From Acanthaster planci (lineage: Eukaryota > Echinodermata > Asteroidea > Valvatida > Acanthasteridae): a stretch of 64,000 nt of DNA. Every line of letters starts with the position of its first letter. The stretch's first letter is position 1. Where the stretch lies: NCBI RefSeq assembly GCF_001949145.1, contig NW_019091567.1, forward strand, positions 207,559 through 271,558, given 5' to 3'. The notes beneath the pieces are model-generated. The model had not been told where the DNA came from. It did no database searches and saw only the letters and a program-made list of their open reading frames with translations. Both the position numbers and the translations under genes were made by a program. Positions 28,801 through 37,421 of this stretch are shown here, in pieces.

Positions 28801-31396
28801 TGACTATTCCTCATTGTCAAATCCAGGAGGCACTTAAACCTACTTGACCCTCATACCCTATACTTGACCCTCATATCAGAAGTCTGCTGTTCGAATTCAA
28901 GGGACCCTTGTCTTCAGAGTTTTCACAAAGCTCAAATCACTCTCTTGTTGCACGTAATGTATTTCAGTGAGTGGAAGTCCTCCCTGTGTTTTCTCTTCAG
29001 ATTTGCGATTAAGGTTTATGACTGTTCTCATGCTGTTTGTCGTGGCTGTGTGGTAAGGAAGAATTTTTATTCATTGATCTTGGAATACCAAAATGCAAAG
29101 TATTTTAGCAGTGTTATAATCAAGCGCATCACAAATTCTTGCAAGTCCAACTCAACTCATCCTGTCTTAAATCTAACCCCCAGCCTACTTTGGCTAGAAA
29201 CCCTGCCAGATGCACCAGACTGCATCATTTGTCAAAGTGGCTTGCCTGCCCAGTGGAACCAGATCCAACAGGTCAATTCTCCCCCAAGGCCAAACACCTT
29301 GGGAGTCTGTGGTTGCCAGTCACCACAAGATCCAACAGTGGCATTGTTCAATGGGACTAGCTCCCACTGTCTCAACATGGTTAGCTTGTGTGGCTGCTGT
29401 TGTTTGCCCAGTGCATGAAAGTGCATCCGACTTTTTCCTCTGATGGACTGTGCTTCGTCTGGCAGGGTTAGGGTTAAGCTAAGTCACAAGTTGTTCAACT
29501 GAACTGCAATAAGTGGAGTGGAGTGCCATGGCCTTGTGGTTAAGAGTATCGGATTCGCAGTCAGCGGGTAAAGCCGCAGGTTGTGGGTTCGAATCCAGCC
29601 TGGGGTCATGGTGCGTGTGCCCTTGGGCAAGGCTCTTTGTCACTCCTTGCCTCTCTCCACCCAGGAGTAATTGGGTACCTGTGAGGGCAGAGATGGTTAT
29701 TGTAGGTGATTAAGCCACTTTGTGCCAAATAGTGGCCGCATCGAGCTGTATACTGCCCAGGGAGCTGAGATTGTATTTGGTGTGTTTGGTGGGCTCAGTG
29801 AACTGGGGTAACAATCTTGTATCTATGTTAAAGGTTCTTTATAAATACCTTTATTATTATCATAATAGAAGAATTCCACTGCCATTGTTCCCCTGTTTAA
29901 TACCTGTGACTGATCTTAGGACAGGACTTGTGAAAAGACTTCTGATGGAGTCTGCTACAATCCAGGGAAATGTTTTAGGGAGTCGAATTAAACATCCAAC
30001 CTATGCTCAGTCCGACCCTTTTTTTGTTCACAATTTTGTTTTGAACAAGTCATCCTTATACTTTGATCATTGTGGGTTTATCAGTGAGAATATTCCTAAG
30101 TAAACTTGTGATGCCATACTTTTTTAGAAAAAAGTTCATTGCCGGCAGCTTTGCACGTACCACCATGTGAAATGTGACTGGCCTTATTGATATACGTACT
30201 GAGGCCAAAAATAAAATGTTTGGGGACAGAAATTCACAGAAATTGCCTTTATGTACAACTGAATGACAGTGTTAATAACCCCAATGTCTTTGTTTTCTCC
30301 AGCGTTGCTGTGGTGATCATGAGGTTTGGCATCGGCATACTCCAGAACAACTTCATTTCTGAACTTTCCACGTATTACAAGAACTATATCCTTTGCAGAA
30401 CAGAAACCATAGATGTTGTGTTTTATCGACTTGGAAGAATGAAGGCTCAGTAAATAAATGTACCCCATTCGGATTGTTTGTTCACGTTTTTTGAACAATT
30501 TCTTTCAAATCTGAAACAAAATCCGAATCTTCCAGAATTGGAAAACTGGCTTTTCAGTTTTTGTCAAGACTTTACTGCCCAGCTACTGTTGCACGGGTGT
30601 GTCTCCAGTTTTTTTTAAGTAAAGGAGCGGACCATTGGTTCTCTACTTTAGGGTTTTGGAGAAACCGGAAGGCTTCCTATCAAAGCTGTCCACTAGTTTA
30701 CTGTTATAAATTGATTTGATGTGCAGTTTTAAAATAAACAAAACAACTACTAGACCAGTCTTGCAAAATTGTTGCTAACTGTTTACACCCCTTCTACCAT
30801 TTGCCTGCGTCTCCAGAAGGCGGCAGTACTTTTTCAGTGTTTTTTTCCTTAACTGCCAAGTACCAGCTGAATTCCTGGCCTTCTACAGTCTTCTTAACTT
30901 TTACCTGTACACGATGGCCTTCGTCTATTCTCCATCCAAGAATGCCCACAAAGGTAAGTCAGAAAGAACCCAAGAAGATATCAACTTTGAGGCATTCTAT
31001 TATTCATATGCATCCCCACCTGATCTCACATTTGTTTTTCAATTTGAAGTAGCTCCGCCATTGCGGATGTTCTTAGTAATCCTCTACTCAGTCACAAATT
31101 TGCCCGCACCAGCTTTCTAAATCCATTTGTTTTCCCTTGCAGATTCATACTTCAAAGATAACCCAACCTTTTCCATGCTCAATGAATCAGAAGATGAACT
31201 CATCTATGGGTAAGTTGTTCAATTTCTAATCGAAAACCTATTCACTGAATTTGCAAAATAGTTTCTTCCCTGTTTGCAGAACATCTTTAATTACTTTCCC
31301 AACTTCTACAACCTTTCCAGCTCAGACAGTGATGACAATGCCGTGACGAGACCACTCCAAAATGGCACTTCCTACCAGGAGAGTGAGGATGAGTAG
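7815..31396 (+). CDS. TMEM181: TMEM181 (GOST/Wntless-like multi-pass membrane protein), 16 coding exons
   Basis: Exons: 7815-7951, 13254-13357, 15765-15814, 19583-19673, 20037-20158, 21165-21284, 21742-21822, 22730-22829, 23470-23597, 27442-27591, 28264-28366, 29001-29052, 30303-30385, 30864-30953, 31143-31209 and 31321-31396. They total 1554 nt (517 aa). The start ATG has a good context (CAAGATGG). Layout: cytosolic N-terminus; TM1 about 60-80, just after QMRLYTL-KRHFVLVF; a lumenal domain about 82-220 with FNVS and FNHT glycosylation sequons; then helices near 221-243, 257-275, 291-308, 322-341, 362-387, 401-420 and 444-462; and an acidic C-terminus. MRDW-IEQKW, LCALLLFWLC-YHGIR and AFVYSPSKNA match vertebrate TMEM181 as I recall it. 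The family has a Golgi/secretory-type lumenal domain plus seven helices; human TMEM181 is a reported host factor for a bacterial genotoxin. Its normal role is unclear. A tiny exon lost in the intron 3 gap cannot be excluded, but the frame is closed without one. Confidence 0.95.
7952..13253 (+). other. TMEM181 intron 1
   Basis: This 5.3-kb first intron has a GTAAAT donor and an AATGCAG acceptor. I see no further exon in it. It contains a run of alternating TGTACATG palindromes (8600-8660, 9320-9340, 9600-9650), a G10 homopolymer near 9029, and the hAT-like MITE at 10668-11123. First introns often carry enhancers, but nothing here is diagnostic. Confidence 0.6.
10668..11123. mobile_element. hAT-type MITE with perfect 8-bp target-site duplication
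   Basis: The element starts TAGGGCTG and ends CAGCCTTA, giving short imperfect terminal inverted repeats. It is bounded on both sides by ACCTAGTG (10660-10667 and 11124-11131), a perfect 8-bp direct repeat as produced by hAT transposases. Subterminal regions are rich in GAATATTCG-type palindromes. At about 456 bp it has no transposase frame and is non-autonomous. It lies in TMEM181 intron 1. Confidence 0.75.
13401..13534. repeat. Foldback MITE in TMEM181 intron 2
   Basis: The ends GTGTAAATGCCTTCAATCG and its inverted copy ATTGAAGGCGTTTACAC face each other over about 134 bp. The interior has short direct repeats of TCCACGGTTG and ACAATAGGG. It starts 44 bp after exon 2. No target-site duplication is clear. 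Confidence 0.7.
14467..14880 (+). repeat. Dispersed SINE-like repeat (AGCGCC...CCTGTACAA and AATGCCCTGTCAC blocks)
   Basis: It opens with an AATAATAATAA tract, then TTTATAAAGCGCCC and CAGAGCCCTGTACAA. About 300 bp later comes GGCAGTGTATTCCAAAGTCC and GGAATGCCCTGTCAC. This pairing of blocks recurs in interspersed repeats of marine invertebrate genomes as I recall them. No reading frame is retained. Boundaries are approximate. Confidence 0.5.
16040..18716. mobile_element. Candidate hAT-like element spanning the assembly gap
   Basis: The left end CAGCGTTGTAGTC and the inverted right end CAGTGCTGTAGTC (written GACTACAGCACTG at 18704-18716) form a 13-bp imperfect terminal repeat. Both subterminal regions are arrays of GGTCTTGGTCTC-like units, inverted relative to each other (about 16070-16200 and 18570-18710). 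The CAGYG terminus resembles hAT ends. The flanking octamers GCCACTGT and CCCACCAT match at only 5 of 8 positions, so a target-site duplication is weak. An internal transposase, if any, would be hidden in the gap. Confidence 0.45.
16363..17244. other. Assembly gap (run of N)
   Basis: There are 882 undetermined bases inside TMEM181 intron 3. Apparent open frames across it are artefacts. The run may be an estimated rather than measured length. The flanking GGTCTTGGTCTC repeats may explain the assembly break. Confidence 0.99.
21472..21515 (+). repeat. Short tandem repeat, 12-bp unit
   Basis: About 3.5 copies of GATTTATAACTC, with one C/T variant. It lies in TMEM181 intron 6, between exons 6 and 7. 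No function is suggested. Confidence 0.7.
25743..25801. repeat. Near-perfect hairpin with telomere-like (TTAGGG) arms
   Basis: A 24-nt left arm (25743-25766, TTAACCCTAACCC...) pairs with a 24-nt right arm (25778-25801, ...GGGTTAGGGTTAA). They match at 23 of 24 positions, the exception being a G opposite T, around an 11-nt loop CCAACAGGTGA. The outer 13 nt of each arm are the CCCTAA/TTAGGG telomere unit. It sits alone in intron 9 of TMEM181, with no terminal repeats of a larger element recognised. Confidence 0.85.
26269..26446. repeat. Palindromic MITE, copy 2 (family P), in TMEM181 intron 9
   Basis: This is the best preserved copy: arms of about 64 bp run from CAATACGGCCGTTTCACAAT inward through CCACCAAGAGTTTGC and GTTGGCCAATCACAATGC. 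They match the inverted right arm, which ends GCGATTCACATT when read outward-in. The centre carries two inverted GTCGAC sites around CCCAATGCGCGTTTGG. The element is about 178 bp and non-coding. Confidence 0.85.
28530..28930 (+). repeat. Degenerate repeats carrying tRNA box-B-like motifs, TMEM181 intron 11
   Basis: Related segments each contain a GGT-CCTTGTTCGAATCCC-like block followed by AGGAATCATGACT and a TTTTCA-AGA stretch. The box-B-like cores are GTTCGAATCCC (near 28552), GTTCCAATCCA (near 28781) and GTTCGAATTCA (near 28888), spaced about 230 and 107 bp apart, with a weaker unit near 28685. A perfect GAGTGGCAC/GTGCCACTC hairpin lies between them at about 28638-28661. It may be decayed tandem tRNA-derived sequence. 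Confidence 0.45.
29513..29868 (+). repeat. tRNA-derived SINE in TMEM181 intron 12
   Basis: The head carries a box-A-like ATGGCCTTGTGGTTAAGAG and a good box B, GGGTTCGAATCCAGCC, spaced as in a tRNA. A tRNA-unrelated body follows, with GCCCTTGGGCAAGGC and GTGCCAAATAGTGG. The tail is TTTATAAATACCTTTATTATTAT. Both polymerase III boxes look usable. A similar tail occurs at 62690-62727. Confidence 0.75.
30386..30863 (+). other. Minor-spliceosome (U12-type) AT-AC intron 13 of TMEM181
   Basis: Exon 13 ends AAGAACT and is followed directly by ATATCCTTT, the exact U12-type AT-AC donor consensus. The intron ends TTTTCCTTAACTGCCAAGTAC: TTCCTTAAC is the U12 branch-site consensus, and the branch adenosine lies 11-12 nt before the terminal AC, within the expected 10-16. 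Joining at these sites keeps phase 1 and restores N-S-A-E-F-L, which I recall at the same place in vertebrate TMEM181. No GT-AG alternative near 30386 gives the conserved product. Confidence 0.9.
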
Positions 31397-31520
31397 TTAT
31401 CATGGTAACAACCTTTGAACTTTACACAGCGTGTGCTTCCAAGGGTGAGAGAGCTATTGAAGTTGCTGCACTGGGCTCCGTTGTGGTAGGGAACCAGTGT
31501 TCAACCATTCAGTAGAATTG

Positions 31521-31526
31521 AATAAA
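31521..31526 (+). terminator. Poly(A) signal of TMEM181
   Basis: AATAAA lies 125 nt after the TAG stop at 31394-31396, in the expected sense orientation. A downstream alternative site cannot be excluded. Confidence 0.6.
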
Positions 31527-33314
31527 GACACTGGTACCCGGCCTTAATACAAGTACATTAGTACACCAGAAGGATAGACTGCATATAAAGTAACATTGAA
31601 TTCCTTTGCAAAGCTGAGACAGTTAGATTACATAACAACAGTACTCATCCATTCCAGTGAAAAAATTTGAACTTTATTTTGCTTTCCAAAGAAAATTTTT
31701 TAAGAATCTAAAATTTGCGCAAATAGTTTTTCGCATCATATAAATTTGTAGAATTTAGGGATTGGTGATGAGTTTCATTTCATTCGGAACTGGTTGTCAA
31801 AAGGTAAAAAAAAGATAAAATTGGCTTGATGATTGGATCCCCGACGAGCTATTTGACAGTTTTCAGATGGCCACCATAAGTTTTCCACTGCAAAACTGAA
31901 TTGTAACTGAATTGATATCTTTATTAATCATGCTTAAACCTGTTATTTTTTTATTAAGGCCCACAAAACACAAATACATAAAAGCCATTTTCAGTCACAC
32001 TCAACTCGTGTTACCTTAAAAACATACACATCCAAAGATTTTGAAAAGTGCAAAGACCAATTGGATAGAGCAAATCGAATTGCTCTCAAAAGTCTTCTTT
32101 GCCCCAGAGGCCCTGTGCATCGTGTCTGCATCATAAATCACTCAAAATTATGATTGCAGTAATCAAAATCACCGGAAGGTGTTGTAAGACAAGGGATATT
32201 GATCAAAAGCCTTGCATGAAATAAGTTATGTATACATTCTTTAATAACGTGCATGCCTTTTGTTTGTTTTGACAAAATATGAAATGTCATTGTGCTTATA
32301 TTTGGTTTGATTTGGTTCACTGAAACTTTTTTGGGGGTCATTTTTAAGGGGTGTGTGGTTTTATGTGCGTATACTGCGCGTTGTGTATTGCACTTGTGTG
32401 TAGCAGTGGCTAATGTACATGCAGATGCAGACGTGATTTAACATTGTGCAATAGAGGGTTTGCTCTTGGCCGTTTTTGCCGTGGATTCACCAATCAGCAC
32501 CCGGGAATAGAGCCTGTGCAGATCTCATACGGCTGCTGGAGTTTCAGCGCGTGCGTGCCTAGGCCGAAGTCCAGTCTGCCACAGGTCCTGGCGAGGCCGT
32601 GAACTGTGACAAAAGTTGTCCTTCGCCATGGTTCACCTTGTGACTTATGACTCCGGGCATTGTGATGGATTTAACCACAGCCCTGGTACCTACTTGCTGT
32701 CACTCGGAATCTGGCTTCATAACATATTTCATGTCATAAAGATAAGTCTACAAGTGCATGTATAATGTTTGACCTTAAACATCCCTTAGAACTGAGTGTA
32801 ACAATTGTAAAGTCATGCTTTCTTTTAGAAAAACAGGGTATAGTTGATTTTAAGAAAGGACAGTTTTTCTGATAATGAAAACTGATTCTTTTATGCTTGA
32901 AGCTTTCTCCAATTAATACAAAGACTGATTTTATTGAATGTCAAACGTCTTTCTTTTGGTAGTTATCAAAGCCAAGGTGCACATGAATTGAAATTCATGC
33001 CGAAATCATAGGCCATTGATTAAGTCTGCTGGGTGAAGGTCTTTTGCGGTCGATAACAGGTGGGCGTATGCCCGCAACAGACACAACCAAAACCACAGGT
33101 TTGAAAGCCTGTCTGGGCCACAGCCTTTCTCTGCCCTTGAATTCGAAGTGGAAAGCGCCCTCTTCTGACTGAATCAAACTCGGTTTCTTTTGTATACTTT
33201 TGCTGTAGGAAGGGAGCCCTCTGTAGATCTTTTTTTGTAATGAAATGTATACCAAGTTTTAATACTGGATCATAATTAGTGAATTTTTGTGCGTGTCACA
33301 GTTTATTTTAGGTC

Positions 33315-33764
33315 GAGTTCGGGCGGCCTGTTCTTGACACGGGTTTCTTGTTCTCGCGCTCGAATGGCGGGAACACGACTCGGGAACACTGTTCTCAGAA
33401 CAGAATCACACACCACCTCCTCGTCAGGGTTTTACAGGAACACGCGGAAAACCTCGTGATTTTGATTTTTGAACAGCTGCAACAAGTAGAGAGATGGCTT
33501 CCAAAGCCATAGACAATGGGAAGTTTTGCAAAATTAACATTAATTATTTTCCGTAACACGGAAATGAATGTTCCTGTTTATATAGAAAAGAATTCATTCC
33601 ATCCAAACATTAACTCTCGAATAACGTAGCCTACATGGACGCCGCCATGTTGCTTGTCACTAACTACCAGCGATAACCGGTTGTTTGTTCCTGGCGTTCG
33701 AGCGGCCGACAAACGAACAACAAATCGAGCTGTATACAGGATCAGGAACAAGCTGCCCGAACTC
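33315..33764. mobile_element. Terminal-inverted-repeat element, left copy of an inverted pair
   Basis: It begins GAGTTCGGGCGGCCTGTTC and ends GAACAAGCTGCCCGAACTC, so it has its own roughly 18-bp inverted termini over 450 bp. The interior includes GACACGGGTTTC next to the left end and GGACGCCGCCATGTTG toward the right. No transposase frame is present. A second copy follows in opposite orientation. Confidence 0.75.
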
Positions 33765-33881
33765 GGCCTTACAGTCAGTACTCGAAAGGCCTCACTGAGT
33801 ATTTTGCATGTGACATGTCATCATTGAAGTGGCCTCTAAGGTCGACCGGGAGACACAGACATTTCAGACTCGCGTTGCCTA

Positions 33882-34294
33882 AGTTCGGGCGGCTTGTTCT
33901 CGTATGTTCAGGAACAGCTCGAATTGTTGTTTGTGGGTCGGCCGCTAGAACGTTGGGAATATACAACCAGTTATTGCTACTACATATAGTCACTTGTAGC
34001 ATAGATGCAACATGGCGGCGTCCTTGTACATTCTTCGAGAGTTAATGTTTGAGCTAACTTCTTTTCCATTAAAAAAATCATATCTGTCATGGAAAATTAT
34101 TGATGTTAATTGTGCACAACTTTCCATTGTCTCGAGTTTTGTAAGCCATCTCGATAGTTGTTGCAGCTTTTCAAAACTGAAATCTCGCGAGTTTTCCCGT
34201 GTGTTCGCGTAAAACTCTGATGAGGAGGTGGTGTGTGAACCTGTTTTGAGCGCGAGAATGCGAAACCCGTGTCAAGAACATGCCGCCCGAACTC
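33882..34294. mobile_element. Terminal-inverted-repeat element, right copy of an inverted pair
   Basis: It begins AGTTCGGGCGGCTTGTTC and ends GAACATGCCGCCCGAACTC, about 413 bp. Internal landmarks run in reverse order relative to the left copy: CAACATGGCGGCGTCC first and GAAACCCGTGTCAAG last. The pair could fold into a hairpin of nearly 1 kb around a 117-bp spacer. The two copies differ by substitutions and indels, so they are not a fresh duplication. Confidence 0.75.
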
Positions 34295-34711
34295 CATGCA
34301 GTAAAAGAGCACAACCAACTTGTTTCTTAATGTTGTTTGAATGAAGTGACAATCCTGCACAGTACGGAGCCTTGTAAGTGCCACCTCACTTGTTGAGATC
34401 CTGACATATTTTAGCTCAAAATGACCACATATAACAGGCAAAACGTCGGCACCTATGCCACATATGATGACGTATCACAGGCGAGGTGTAATGCGAAAAA
34501 AGAAAATTTTGAGTGATTCACAAAAGGGAACATTTGAAAGCACTCTTTAAAGTAATGAGGTGTTGCCCTTAGAAACTTCACACTTTTTTTGTTTAATTGT
34601 ACAAAACATGGGACGTTTTTCTAAGTTGTTCTTTGCAGTACCCTATGTGGCCCATCCCGACCTGATCTGCCCCCCCCAAATATCTAATGAAATTGGGTTT
34701 ATCTTTGTTGT

Positions 34712-34883
34712 AATGGGAAAATTTGAGACGCTGGTGGCAGCTGACATAGCGCACTGGTCCCTTTTCAAGGTAATGCGTGTGCTCGGGACTGTGCATGCAT
34801 GCGCAGAACAACGCGTGCGTGCTCAGAACTGGTAAAAAGGACCGGTATGCTTGTCGCCACCAAGCGTCTCAAAGTCTCCCATT
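34712..34883. repeat. Foldback element
   Basis: The left arm ATGGGA...TTTGAGACGCTGGTGGC and right arm GCCACCAAGCGTCTCAAA...TCCCAT are inverted copies. An inner pair GGTCCCTTTT / AAAAAGGACC and a central TGCATGCATGCGC palindrome add to the structure. It is about 172 bp with no coding capacity. Confidence 0.7.
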
Positions 34884-35664
34884 GAAGTCAGTTTTACTTT
34901 GTTGTAGCTTGTAGCAATAATATCGCCCACAGATGCAATAATGTATATGACTACTGGTGTATCACTGTATGCAGGAAGTTAACCTTAATCTGTAAATGGA
35001 CGTAAATTGACTGAGACCTTTTCTCTTTCCCTTGCTTATATTGTGACCCTTCATACCAATAAAGTTCATGGGCAGTCGTTTTCTTGGAGATGCACGTTAA
35101 TTTAGCGTTAGGACACCAAGGATTTTTAGTAAAACTTCAACATGTATGCACTGAAACTGTTAGGCCTGTAAAGCCGACAGGGCACACGTTTTTCACCCGT
35201 TAGCAGAGCCCTGAAAACGTGTTTTAATACCCGAAAACGCGCACTCAATTGTTCATACCTAAATGGGAAAGTTCTTGATCGCAGGTATTAAAATGAAAAG
35301 TTAATTAAAGTCTGCGTGTGGAACGTTTTAGACCGATAATTGGCGGCAGAGTTGCTAAATTTGCAATGTTTGTATCAGTGCTCTGAAAAATACTTGATAT
35401 TAGGCGCTGGAGACGAACTCTTCAGGTTTGTTTTGGAAGCAAAAATAACCAAATGTCTACTTCATGTTTAATTTCTCAAGGGTAATTCTGAAATTATTCA
35501 TAATTCGGACGAATGGTTCTAATTTAACTGAAATTATCATCTAGAATGATTTTGGGGTTTGGGGAGTGAAAAAAAGTATATTTGTTTAAGATTGTATGTT
35601 TACAATTAATGCGTTTTGATCAACCGAATTTCTTTTTCTGGTTGAGTCTATGTAATCATTTGTG

Positions 35665-35856
35665 AAGGCCGGTTCATACTTCGTGCGAATTTAAGGGAAA
35701 ACGAACACAAATCTTTGACGCCAGATCAAGTATTCACGTAGCAAATTCGAAAAAGTCCAACACCTATCAACTCGAGAGCGATTCGCTAGCGCTGCAGATT
35801 GATTTTTCGTGACGTCAAATTCGCTGTCGCATTCACCTGCAGTATGAACCGGCCTT
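35665..35856. repeat. MITE with AAGGCCGGTTCATAC termini
   Basis: A perfect 15-bp terminal inverted repeat, AAGGCCGGTTCATAC versus GTATGAACCGGCCTT, bounds 192 bp. GCGAATT and AATTCGC motifs follow just inside. It is non-autonomous; no clear target duplication is visible. Confidence 0.8.
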
Positions 35857-36942
35857 TGGACTGTGTGCAAATCAACCGGCAGCGGCTAGGAGCAACGCAT
35901 GTGTCTGCGGGAAGCAGCTGTAGCCGCTATTCAGACATACGTGTTGCCGTCATCCGCAGCAGCCTTGGACCTTTTTCAAATCGACACATTGACCGTTGAC
36001 TATGAGTTGTTGAGTTGGAAACGAAGTGACAACTCTTCGTCGAGTGACAGCGGAGATGAGGGGGAAAATGACTTGTAAATACGACTGAAAATGCGACTAT
36101 GAAATATTCACTTGTAAATAAACTTGATGGTATTCAACTATAATGTACTAATTATTTGTATAATTTTGAAATTGTTAAAAATGTTTAAGTTTTTCCTGTG
36201 TTGTGTAGATACTGTAGATTAGAGTTCTTAACAAAGTGGTTCGGTTAATTTTTTTGGTTTGGTTTATGGCGTGGCAGTCAAAGTAAACTGGGGTTAACTT
36301 ATTGGATTATAGTTTGTACTGGATTAGTTTAATTAAAAATAGGGTATTCTGTTTTAAACATTCATAATTGTGTGTGCATTTCTTTGATACGACATCTGGT
36401 GAAGCCAAACGCAGTAACAAGAAAAAGAAAGAGATGGCGGTGTATCTTCCTAAGTGCCTCCAACACACTGCTCCAAACCTTTAAGACTTTTCGTATACTC
36501 AGCGAGAACAGACTGCTGGAAGAAGAGAGCATTCGAGCCTTTACGGCATCCGAACTTTGCGGGGAATTCTAATCTCGATGCTGAGTGCATGGTCCAAACT
36601 CGTCTGCCGTTTTATTGGGGTTCATATTTGACGCTACACTGAACAGCGCCATGATTTTCGGGACCCTGCCCTGCGTCCGACAAGTGTTGGCTACGTCCGG
36701 TGTAGCAGTCTCAGCTGTCTCCCGGTCTCAACGGTCCCCCCTGAATAGCCGGACATTAAACAGACGACTTTCCCGTTGTTGTGCGCAGAGAGGGTATGAC
36801 GTATTTTACCATTTTGGTAAGGGGGACCGCAGAGACCGCCACACCGGCCGTGACACGTAGTAAAAAACGCGACTTTGTGACGCAAGATTAATACTCGCTA
36901 ATATTAATATTAATATATAGACACTTTGCTCGTCATCCAGCG

Positions 36943-37421
36943 CCCGAACGGGGCGCTTGGAAGGGTTGATGGCCTTGCACAGATTTCAGTGAAGGAAATA
37001 CGTCACACGCGGTCACAGCTAACGACGCGCAGAGCATTTTGGGTAAATTTCTGCCAGGCGCGCGGGCTCGCTCAATGCGTTACACAAGCGGCGGTTATCA
37101 ATTTGGTATTTCTATTTTTGTTATTGCTGAAAATATTCTCATAATACTTTATTCGTTCTTCCAAACTTAATCAAGATAACCAATGATTTGAAGTATATCA
37201 CCAAAAGATACATGATCAGCAATACTTAAAAGATACATTTCCACAATGTGGTTTTACCAAGGCCATATTTTTATCATAATAGCTGACGCTTAACCCGTGC
37301 CAAAGCATTACCATTGGTGAACCAAAAAATTTAAATAACGCTAGCTTTGCCAAAACAGGTCGTGCACATTGTAGCCAATCACAGAGCATAACCATCAACC
37401 CTTCCCAGTGCCCTATTCGGG
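36943..37421. repeat. Candidate TIR element, about 480 bp
   Basis: The left end (36943-36972, CCCGAACGGGGCGCTTGG then AAGGGTTGATGG) and the inverted right end (37392-37421) match at about 25 of 30 positions. The interior shows no reading frame. Homology does not clearly extend inward, so the pairing could also be two halves of different copies. Confidence 0.5.

Noticed and set aside
29513-29600. Possible functional tRNA gene
   Set aside because: Box A and B are present, but no acceptor stem closes around them and a SINE body with a TTA-rich tail follows, so it was called a tRNA-derived SINE.
35665-35856. Possible microRNA precursor
   Set aside because: Its ends are typical MITE terminal repeats and the inner sequence does not form a continuous stem of about 60-80 nt.
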